Program-made: the position numbers and the translations under genes | The notes under the pieces: model-generated | What the model saw: only the letters and a program-made list of their open reading frames with translations | Told to the model about the DNA's origin: nothing | Database searches by the model: none | NCBI RefSeq assembly: GCF_037975245.1 | Contig: NC_092575.1 | Coordinates: forward strand, 7,041,001 to 7,105,000 | DNA length: 64,000 bases | Source: Apostichopus japonicus | Lineage: Eukaryota; Echinodermata; Holothuroidea; Aspidochirotida; Stichopodidae | Reading direction: 5' to 3' | In this document: positions 28,401-40,000 of the stretch, in pieces | Position numbering within the stretch: the first letter of the stretch is position 1 | Layout: each line of letters begins with the position of its first letter

Positions 28401-30998
28401 AACCGCCATGGAATTATGCGAAGCCCTCACTAAGCTGCACACCAAGAGAGTGTTGCCGTGTCTGCTTATGTCGAGCAACGATCTCCAATCAGACGAATCC
28501 ACGTAAGACAGACTTGTTTTCATACAAACTAATCAATGTTAATTATACATAGTAATGTTTGACGTGATTTGCAGACATAAAGGTCTGTAAATATCCTGTC
28601 AGACGAATCCACGTAAGACAGACTTACTTCATACAAACTAATCAATGTTAATACATACTAATGTTTGACGTGATTTGCAGACATAAAGGTCTGTAGATAT
28701 CCTGTCAGACAATTCCACGTAAGACAGACTTGATTTGAACTGACTAACATTAGGAAACCTTTTGCAGACACATTGACTATAGGTGTCAGATTGGATGAGG
28801 TGATTAATTTATATCAATACGGTACTAAGTTACCACCTCTTGCAGACAGAAAGAACCATCCATGTTCAACAAACTTGTACGACTTGAACTTTATTCCCTT
28901 GTGCCGACAAATAAACTATCAACTATCAGTTGCCTGAATAATTATTAGACAGTTAGTAGATACCTGATATACTAGTACTACAAACCAGTCCATCAGCATT
29001 TGCAGATCTAGTGACATAAAAACTACAGATATTTTATTCTTGCAGTTAGTATGTACCTGATGTACTAGTACTACAAACCAATCCATCAGCTTTTGCAGAT
29101 GGAGTGACATTTTAACTACAGATTTTTATTCTTGCAGTTAGTATGTATCTGAATAATTTTACTACAAACCAATGTGTCAGCTTTTGCAGATCGAGTGATA
29201 TATAAACTACTGATTTTTATTCTTGCAGTTAGTATGTATCTGAATAATTTTACTACAAACCAATGTGTCAGCTTTTGCAGATCGAGTGATATATAAACTA
29301 CTGATTTTTATTCTTGCAGTTAGTATGTATCTGAATAATTTTACTACAAACCAATGTGTCAGCTTTTGCAGATCGAGTGATATATAAACTACTGATTTTT
29401 ATTCTTGCAGTTAGTACATGCACTTGAATAATTTTACTACAAACCAAATCCGTCAGCTCGTGCAGATTGAGTGACATATAAACTACAGATTTTTATTCTT
29501 GCAGTTAGTATGTAGGCTCCCCTGAATAATTCCTAATATAAATTTATCTGCCACCGTTTGCAGACATAATTACTGTCAATCTTAAATCATACGAATACTC
29601 TTTAGAAGGTGCAAGAGTACAAAGTGATTAAATTTCTTGTATCAGAGACAGATTTTGAAGGGGTCATTCACTTTAGATCTCAAATTCCGGACCTCCTTCA
29701 AGATCCGGGGTTTGGAGTATGGGGTATAAAACGAACATTTGTCGAGCTATTGTTAAAAACACCAAACAAGAGTCTGTACCATTTTTTTTCTCCATTTTGA
29801 ATCAGTCGCTCAACTATACAAGTCACGATGGATACCCAGGGTGCTTCGGAACTGCTATTCGAACCCGGTGATCATGTCGCCATCTGCCCTGCCAACGAGA
29901 AGGCCCTGGTGGATGCCATCCTGGCCAGAGTCAAGAACGAACGGACACCGGATGAAGTGGTGGTAGTACAGGTGCTTCAGCAGAGATCGACACCGTTAGG
30001 TAAGAAGAAGAATATTTTAATATTTTTTATTTGAGAGCGCGGTGGCCACTTGGCTTAGGCGTCTGACTCGTGATCCAAGGATTGCTGGTTCGATTCCTGC
30101 CTAGTTCATTACGTTGTGTCCTTGGGCAAGATGCTTTATCTCACTTGCCTCTCTCCACCCAGGGGTTAAATGGGTACCTGTTAGGTAACTTGTCATTGGG
30201 CACAGTATATAACTGCTGCCGACTGGAGGGATTGTCTCTGGGACAGGTTATCATTGACCAGGGGTAATATAACATCTGTAAAGCACCTTGAGACCTATCG
30301 CTGGTATAAAGCGCTATAGAAAAAGTAAAATATTAGGTAAGAAGAAGAAAAACAAAAGTTTGGCATTTTGTGTTATTAATTGGTAATTAATTCCTTCATT
30401 TTTTTTAAATTAGCAAATTGCCACGATAGTGGACCTGACCATATGTCATACCACTGAGTTAAGTCGATCGGTTAATCAATTGTTGTTTTATTGTTTTGTG
30501 CATTATCTGTACCGTTCAGCATCCATTAACTATACTCCCCTCCAGGGTGCAGTTTGACCCTTGTCATACTTGAAACGATTTTTTTCCGCCCCCCCTAACT
30601 CTTTACAGGTGTGGTCAAAGCCTGGAACCCCACAGAGAGGCTTCCTCCTTGTAGCATGAGGCAAGCCTTGGAGTATTACGTGGACATCACCACGCCCCCT
30701 TCACCGGACTTCCTGCGCCTACTCAGTTTACAGGCCACAGACCCGAAGGAACAAGAAAAGCTGACGCTGCTCGGAAAAGTAAATAGCAGTTTTGTTCTTT
30801 CTTCGTAATTTTTACAACATATATAACAGTATTAAATGGTTTTGGAGTGTCCTGATTTTCTGCAATTTCAGTCTTGGTATGTTACGGTTCAAGAGAAAAG
30901 AAAACAGATTGACTGCTGGCAATATTTGAAATATGCTTATAAATATGCTTATAAATATGCTTATAATAACTCTGGATTGCTCCTTTAAGGCTTAAGAA

Positions 30999-31055
<57 letters not shown>

Positions 31056-34000
31056 GTGGTGATAATGATGATAGTGATGGTGATGATGGTGATGGTGATG
31101 ATGATAATGATGGTGGTGGTGATGGTGGTGGTTGTGGTAGTGGTGGCTCCTCAGTGCAGGCCTAACTGTTAATGTTAATAGATTGTTTTATAAATGCATT
31201 TTGTGCCTAAAGTCATCCTGTTTAAGTTAATATGCTAAACCTAGCAAACTTTTTGATTTTTTTTCAATTTCAGGCTCGTTGTATTTCTCCATGGTTAGAA
31301 TTTCACTTAAGTCATGACATTTTGCCAAGTAGTCAATCAATTCAGATTAATGTGTAATCCCAAAATTGCTTTATTAGCATGATTATATTTTATTATCTCA
31401 ATAACTTATTGTAATGCTTTTGACGGCAACATGTTTTTTTATTCCCGCTTCTGCTGCTGGACGGATTCTTTTAATATTTTGCCTCTGGGTAATACAGGGA
31501 ATTTTTTACAATAATTTGCTCATTTTGGTAGCCTAAAAATCATTTCAGAGACAAAGTTATGAGGCAGTATTTAGTAAATTAAATATTATTTTAAATTTTT
31601 TCTTTTCTGATTTAGTTCTCTATTCACTACATGCCAGAAGAATATCTTTTCTTTTCTTCAAATTCTCATCCACCTTTTCCCTGCTACCTGCGCAAATATT
31701 ACTTTGTCTAATCCCTTGTCTTGGAAGCCCTTCCATCGCAGTCCATTGCTAAAACACGTTGGGGTTCTTGTTTCTTCGTCTCCGATCACAGGGTAGCAGT
31801 GCTTACGAAGACTGGAAGTACGAGAACAGCCCGAACCTGATAGAGGTCTTGAACGAGTTTTCCTCGATCAATCTGTCGATCGAGTTTCTGCTGCAGGAGG
31901 CTCCCCTGCTCAAGCCACGTTACTACTCCATCAGCTCCAGCCCGAGGATGTACCCCGGAGAGATTCACGCCACCGTGGCTGTTGTCTGTTGGCGGACTAA
32001 AGGTCAGTATGTTGCTGAGGAGTCTTGTTTTTTGTTAAGTGTGTAATTGTGTGCGTCGGTCCTTGTTTGAGCCCTAAAAAAATTTACGTTTACATCGTTT
32101 GATGCATGGTACCAAAAAAAAAAAAATGAATTTTGGAGCCTGAAAATGTTGATCAGCATGAAATTTAACCAAAATACTTTCCTAAATGCTGTGAACTTTC
32201 CAAATTAATCCTAGATGTGAAGATGAGGTTAGTTGGAATTAGGGGGTGGGGGGGGTGGGGGAGGGAGGGGATGGGGGTGGAGTGTGTCTCGGTGTTTTTT
32301 GACATTGGCGACTACACACTTGTCGACGTCTGACCATAGCTGACCACCTTTTGATCCTTGTTGGATATTGTCAGGTATAGACCTTTCTTGTGGATGTTAA
32401 TTAGATATTTGTACAGCTGTGCCACATGCCACACCCCTTTGATAATTGCTGTTAAAGGGACAGCAACTACTGTATAGTTAAATCAGGTGTCCAGCGATAA
32501 TCCATCCGATTCTCATGAAGGATACAGTAAATCATGATGGCCCCCTAAAAGGAACAGCTGTTTAATTTTTTCCGTTTTTTTTTTTTAAGCTGTTTCCTTT
32601 TTACTTTTTTTTGAACATGTTAACCTATGAAGTTTTGATTTAACATTAATGTTGCATGTGTGTATTGTTTTGGTATTCACAGGTGGTAAAGGCCCCCTAC
32701 ACAACGGTGTCTGCTCTTCCTGGTTGAATCGACTGAAACCAGGAGAAGTTATCCCAGCTTTCATCAGACAGTAAGGATTTTAAACAGACGTTTAAATATT
32801 TCTAGTTTCTCTCTCTCGCATAATTAAGATGGGAAAGGTTTAAACAAAAACCTAATACTGTGACAAATATTTATTGGGTAAAATCATTCCCAAATTTCCT
32901 TTCCGAATTTCTCCATTCGCGACCACTTTGAGTGAATGCCAGAGTTCAAGCCCAAACTTTTCTTGATTTTTGTTGCATTTAAATGTCACTGTTTAATATG
33001 TTATACTATCCTTATCTTTTAGTCATAGCTTAGATTTATCATGAACATTGGAGGACTGGTGGTGTGGGGTGTGAGGGAGGGGTGCATGAAATATATATGT
33101 TATAGTTTCATACATTATACAAACAATGTCTTGCAGCCAAAGCTGAGATTGTTCAACATATTCTGTTATTTGAATTATTAATATAGCTTAATATTTCCCT
33201 TCATATCCCAGCTTCTTTTGACCAAGATAGCCCCCCCCCCCCAGTTCGTCAAAATTGTTTCACAACTTTTTGCAATTTGACATTGTGAATAGAGCACCAT
33301 AAGTTCCCTACATCCTTCCACTCGGCTTCCCATCTTGGTCGTTGATCCCCTATCATTCATTTGTCTCTCCCCCATCCTACCAAATCTAGAGCACCCCTGT
33401 TCCGCCTCCCAGAGAAGAGGAACCTGCCATGCATCCTGGTGGGTCCCGGAACAGGAATCGCTCCCTTCAGGTCCTTCTGGCAGCAGCGGCAGATCGACCT
33501 GCAGTTCACCAGCGCCGTCAACGAGAAAGGAGAGAAGGTCCTGGGAGACATCTCCATGTTCTTCGGGTGCAGGCATCCCGACTTAGATAACATCTACGCC
33601 GAGGAGAAACAGAAGGCCATCACGGACGGCGCTCTGAGGGAAGTGCACATTGCGTACTCCAGAGAGCCCGAACAGCCAAAGGTGGGTCACGATTTGGGCA
33701 CGGCTGGTACGGACCGACTCGGTCCGGGTCATAAGCTACGAACTGACTCAGTCAGGGCATATCTTTATTGATCTTTTCTTTTATCGTTGAAAGGAATCTG
33801 TCAATCGCTTCCAGGCCTGAGGTATCAGCGTCACGTTATAGCTACAGTCTGTGGTTTAATTCAATTTTTTTCTGTCAAGTAACATGTCAGCATAGCTCTG
33901 TGCAGTTCAGTGGCTGACCTTGGTAACGGTTATTAGCATCCTTTAGTAACTTTCTTCATTAGATTTGCTCGGGGGGAGGTGGGGGGGGGCCATCTTTCAA

Positions 34001-37000
34001 GATCACCGTTCATGTACAGTGGTTGTGATTGACATTTTAGACATAGGTCAAGATGTGGAGAGTTTTACCTCATTATACCCATCCCACCCCACCCCTCCAC
34101 CCCCACCCCCCCTATGCTTCAGTAGTTTGTAAATAGTATCTCAGGTAAAATATAGCAATTATTCCTGCCTCAAATATTAGATTCAACTCAACCATAGTGT
34201 ATGGGCACTGATAGGATGGTCACTTTAAGTACCATCAGCAGTCTGTAACTAATATGACCCTCACAAAAAGATTTCATACTTCAGGTTTATATAACAGTAA
34301 TTTTTCGCAAAAATTCCCTTAAGTCTAATTACAGTAGTATGTGCTGTTAGGCATCTTTATAACTTTGCATCAATACGGATGTATATCAAAGCTCAGATGG
34401 CCTCCAAGGGTAAACTGTGATGATTGGCAAATGAGAGTGGCTCTTTTCTCTCCAGCTGTTCTCCGACATCCTCCAATCACACACTCTAAACATCACTGTC
34501 AATTTTGTGAGCTGGAGTCAGGGGGGGGGGGGGACATGCTAATGATGTGACGTGCAAAGATCGACACATGTGTGTTATAAAACTTTTCACATGTTACGTT
34601 TGTCCATCAAGATTTGCAGCTACATACATGGAAATTATTTATCCCTCTGTCCTCCACAGAAATATGTCCAACACGTCCTGAAAGACCAGGCTCGTGAAGT
34701 CTTCAGGACTCTAGATCAGGACAATGGACATTTCTTCGTCTGCGGGGACGTCTCCATGGCAGGGGACGTTCAGAAGGCCCTGGAGGAGATCATCAGCGAC
34801 CAAGGCAAAATGAGTATAGATCAAGCTAAAGAATACGTCAGCAAATTGAGGGTAAGACCAGTTATTTATATCAATCTAATCCCCTTTTCTTTTCTTTTCT
34901 TTTCTTTTCTTTCTCTTTTTTTTTCTTTTCTTTTGGCTCTTGCTAGAGCAAGCAAACCGGTTAAGGAGAGTAGAGACAACGTTGTGTCAGGTTCCCAACT
35001 GTTGAGAATCCATCATGCCACAGACAAAGCTTTAACCCACAGACAAAGCTTTAACCTAATAAGAAACATTTTATTAATATTGTCATGCGCCGGTGATGAA
35101 TGGAATCTCTGTCCCGTGGATATGTCAGTCCCTAGCTAGTTTGCAAATTGGAAGACGTACACTGTCTCTCTCTGATTCTCTCTGCAGTGGTTTGTAAAGT
35201 GCTATCTTGTTTTCGGACCAAAGTCGTACGACTTTAAATTTGTTTCTGAATGAGATATCTTCGTGTCTCGGTATTTGAGAAGTCGGTCGTATGCTCATCG
35301 TCTCACTTTCTGTCAGATGTGGGTCAGAGATTCCAAATGAAAAGTCGAGAGGAGGAGAAATTGGAGCAGACTCGTTCATGGTCTTCAACCCTGTAGTGTT
35401 AAGAGCACTAATTGTGAAAAAGCAAAGGCTGGATGCAGCAATCTGTCTTTCATTTTGAGAACGATTGCAAAATTGTGGTGTTTCTGAGATGTGCATTGTC
35501 TCCAGGAGATGCTCGTTAATACTGGTCTTGGGTTTTTGGTGTCTGCCGAAATATCCTTCTCTGCATCGCTCGTCAATACGGTGATTTCCATTTTGTACTT
35601 CTTCGAATCTCACCGTCGATAGTGCGGAGGGAGTTATTCTGTTTCATGCAATGCTTCTTGAAAAAGTGGGCTGTTCTTTCTTCATACACTTGAAATGAAT
35701 TGCTTGTTTAAACACATTGGAATAGAATTTTTTCTCTCTTGAATGCAGATATTTGTTCTGCTATAAACAGCTCTATGAATGTAGTGTCATATCTCTCTCT
35801 GTGGTTATTTCTGAATTCAGTGCTAGCGGTCTCTCTAATGGTTATGTTAGTCTAGTAGTTTCTCTCTAATTATTTGATGATGTGCTGCTTTATCCTCGCT
35901 TTGAATTTGTGCTGTTTGATTCTGTTGATTCTGTTGTCTTTAATTCTGTACATCTTGATTGCTTTCTTAATACATCACACGGTGTTTCTTTTGAGAGGAA
36001 GACGTCTTCGAGTTTGATCACCCTTCGATTTAGTATCGTTTCTTTCTAGACGATTATGCAATCTATCCTTGGTTTGTTCCCTGTTGAATCGTATTTTGGT
36101 CTGATAATTCTGTTTTGGATGTGAGTTCGTATTTTGGTTATTTCTCTTTTGCTATTTTTGTTTGTTTTTTATTGGAAGACTCTGCTTCTCTTTTCGCTTG
36201 ATGTTGTACTTCGGTATTTCTATACTAGTCGGTTGTAGACTTTGTGCGATTTTATCTCTTTTGATTGCATACCTGATGGTTACTCTCTCTTGTTTGTATT
36301 TTATATTCGTTTGTTCTTTGCTCTTTTTTTTTTTTGGGGGGGGGGGTTATTCTCTTGATTGGGTACATGTATTTTTCCTCTATTTCAAGTGTTACCTTAA
36401 TATTGGTTTAATCCGCTCCTGAGTATTAACTTCTTCACTGCTCTCTGTAATTTATGTGTAATTTCTCTGTTCCTTCTCTTCTGATTGGTTTTACTCGTTC
36501 CTCCTTAGTTTTCTGTTTAAATTGTCTTCTTATCTCGTCCTGTCTCTCTTTCACCTATGATAAAACTTTTTATCCTTTCTCTCTTATGGAAGGTTAGTTC
36601 TTATTTACATGGTTTTATGAATTTAATTTAATTGTACAGTTTCCATTCATTCTATCCTAATTTCTCTGTATGTTCTTCTATCTGTCTATTGATTTTATCT
36701 CTCATTTAGTCCTCTCACCATTTTGCTTGTTTACTTTTGTTTTTATCCTTCCTTGATTGTGATCTTATCTGTTACTTTGTTTCTCTCTCACTTATTTGCT
36801 CTTGCACTTGCTTTGTTTTATCTCTCTTGTAATATACATTGAAGTTTCTTCCTTCTTTGGTTGTGTTCATAATTCTTTCTTTCTTTCTTGTTTGCTCTTA
36901 CACTTGTTTTATCTCTCTTGCTTATAGACTTTTGAAGTTTCTTCCTTCTTTGGTTGTGTTCTTAATTCTTTCTTTTTTCTATCTTTTTGGCTCTTAGACT

Positions 37001-40000
37001 TGTTTCGTTTGATCTCTCTTGCTTAGAATTTTGAAGTTTCTTCCACTATTGGTTGTGTTCATATTTCTTTCTTTCTTTCTTGTTTGCTCTTACATTTGTT
37101 TTATCTCTCATGTTGATAGACTTTTGTATTAACTTGCCTTTCTTTTTTGATTGGGTTTTTCTTAATTGGTTCTTTGTTTCATTCTCTTTTCTTCTTACAC
37201 TCGTTGTGACTCGTCTCTCTTGCTTGTTGACTGTTTGTGCTTCGTTGTAGTTGTTTAATTTTATTCTTGTTTATATATCTGTATGGTTTCATCTCTTCCT
37301 TGTTTGCTGGCCGGTTGTTTAATTCTCTTTTCTCTTCGTTTACTTTCCTGGTCTTCTCACATGAATTATGACATTGTGAATTCATGTGAAAGGATGTTTG
37401 ATAGTCGCTGGAGATAAAAGATCATTTGTGTCAACTTTTTATCCCAGAGTGAAATGTTCCTCAAAGTGTCATGGAGTTTTATAAGGCCCCACATAACTGT
37501 CACTGTAATGTCCTTTTCTTTTTTGCCACTGACTGAAAACTTTTGAAGTCAAATTTTTGTTTCTAGAAAATCATATAGTTTAATAAACTAAGATTTCATG
37601 ATGCATCCAACAACCATCATTTTTTGCATTTTAGATTTCATGCAAGCTTGACAAGTTTGTCATTTAATCAAACGCTCTCGTTCCTCCCGAAGGACCACAC
37701 CCGTTACCACGAGGACATCTTTGGGGTCACGCTGAAGACAGCAGAGGTGAGGTCCAAGCTCCGCACGGCCGTCCGGGCCCACGTATTGATCAGCGCTGGT
37801 GGCAGCAAACTCACCCCTGCGGGAGAGGCCCTCCAGGCCGATCAGAACGAAAATGGCCAAGACGGACCAAACAAGGAACTGGAAAGATCCAACTCTGTGA
37901 AATCACTTGGAGATAAAGAGAAAAGAGTGAGTGATCCACCTACATGTGATGATATGTGTATTAGTATGATTATTAGTATGCGTATTAAAATGTGTATTAG
38001 TATGCGTATCAGTATGTGTATTAGTAAGCGTATTAGTATGCATATTAGTATGCATAATAGTATGCATAATAGTATATGTATTAGTATGTGTATCAGTATG
38101 TTATCAGTATGCGTATTAGTATGGGTATTAGTATGCATATAAGTATGCGTATAAGTATGCAAATTAGCATTAGTATGGGTATTAGTATGCGTATTAGTAT
38201 GCGTAATAGTATGTTTATTAGTATGCGTATTAGTATGCGTATTAGTATGCGTATAGGTATGCCTATTAATATGTGTATTAGTATGCATATTAGTATTAGT
38301 ATTTTAGGAGAGATGGCAAGGGTATGGATTCACTGATTTTGTATGGGACTGAGGTGTATATGGTAGTTATTCAGAGAATATAAGAATATTATAATATCAT
38401 TTGTGAACTTGCTGTCTATTCAAAGTTTAACTTCATATTTTGCAATAGGAAGTAATGATGAGAGTAGGTTTTAGGGTCACATTCAGCTCTCAGATCTCTC
38501 TTTCTCTCTCTATATGCATATATTATATGTATCTTCCTCTCCTAAGTGACATTTTCTTACTTATCTTTCCTTCATATAATTATCCGATTGTATCCTATTT
38601 GATTTGACACATCGCAAGATGAGATGTCAGTGTTTTTTTGTCCCCATTATATTTGACCTAGTTTTTGCAGGGTAGTAGGTCGGTTAGAAATTAATTTTCT
38701 TTAGTGCTAACCTAACTAATTTTGGAGTAAAGTTGACAGCGTTAGAACCATCCAGATATTAAGGAGGAGAGAACTGCATAACTTGTATGATTGGGGACCA
38801 CACACCATATTGTTTTATTCTGTTGAAAATTGTTTCATCAGAAGATTCCCTCTGCACCCCCACCCCCCTGCCCCCCACACACACACATTTGTGCCCCTGC
38901 CCCGTCATTCGTCCCTCTGTCATGTAAAGCACGTCATTTTCAGGTCATACCACCAGTATGTTGGTGTATGTACCATTAGTTAACATGTTTTTGAATTTAT
39001 TTTTGCAATCTTGTATAGCACTCTTTGAAGGCCCTGAAGTTTTGTTTCTTACAAATTCTGTGGGCATAAACTGTTCTACATTTTTGCACTTGTATAGCAA
39101 TTTGCACTGGAGTTTGGGATGCGATAACAGATAAATCATGCCCTGTAGACAGTACTAATGTTCAATTATCCTCTCAGCAAAAATTTGCTATAGTGCAGAA
39201 TTATATATGAAGTACATTTACTGCTTTACTTGTTTGAATGACCTATGCACCTGATGGCTAGAAACTCTCAGGCTTATGATTCATGATTACTTCAAAAAAG
39301 AGGTCAAAGAAAAGTCTCGGACAAACTATAAAGCAATTCAATTATTATGATCGAAGTTTGGTTGTTAGGATAGAAAACAGTTTGAACTGCTTTGAAAAGT
39401 TTAATTTGAGTGATTAACCTCTCCCCCTTGCCAAAAAGTATGAGCATAAAAAAAAATTGAAATTTTCATATTTCTTCAAATTGCTTGCTACAGTAGCAGT
39501 GCTGCCATGGCAACACATTACCGCATCTAGTTAGTAGTCATGCATTCACAAACTGTTAAAATCCTGCGTTTAATATATAAATAATACAGGCAGCTTTCAT
39601 TTCATGATCAGACCAGCTCAGACAGGCTGTCGGTATATATAGCTCTATTAGCTCACGTATATCATTGTTTGTTCCATCAGTAGGTTTTTAACATTCAGCC
39701 ACTACTATTCCATATTTCACCTTTTAGACTAGCTTGGAGGTAGATTTACTAAACCCAAACATGGAATCCAAGAACAAGCCACGAAGGCCCACGCGGCGTT
39801 CCATCACGGCGACCGTCTTGTTATCGGAGGAGGAGCTAGAGGAGCTCCGTAAATCTCACGAGGCCTCGCAAAAAGAGTAATCACGTTTGACGTGTTTCCC
39901 TCCCTCCCTGCTTCCCTGCTTTGTGTTCGTCGCAGTGCTGTAAATAAGTGTTCTTCGTATCAACGTAACCACACAACTGCACAGAGTATTCATGTGTGTT

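Larger units (their letters stand above)
32003..34659. other. NOS introns 18 to 20
   Basis: They contain G-rich (32245-32280), poly-C (33231) and G-rich (33970, 34518) tracts and short low-complexity sequence. No other gene is seen. Confidence 0.55.

Noticed and set aside
28279-28523. Minus-strand frame opposite exon 15
   Set aside because: It is a shadow of NOS exon 15, whose protein matches the family.
35125-35613. Minus-strand 162-residue open frame in NOS intron 21
   Set aside because: There is no recognised domain, it lies in a strand-biased region where long frames arise by chance, and I see no convincing splice partners.
37842-38288. Minus-strand frame rich in His-Thr-Asn repeats
   Set aside because: It is the antisense of NOS exon 22 and of the 12-bp microsatellite; only repeat text is encoded.
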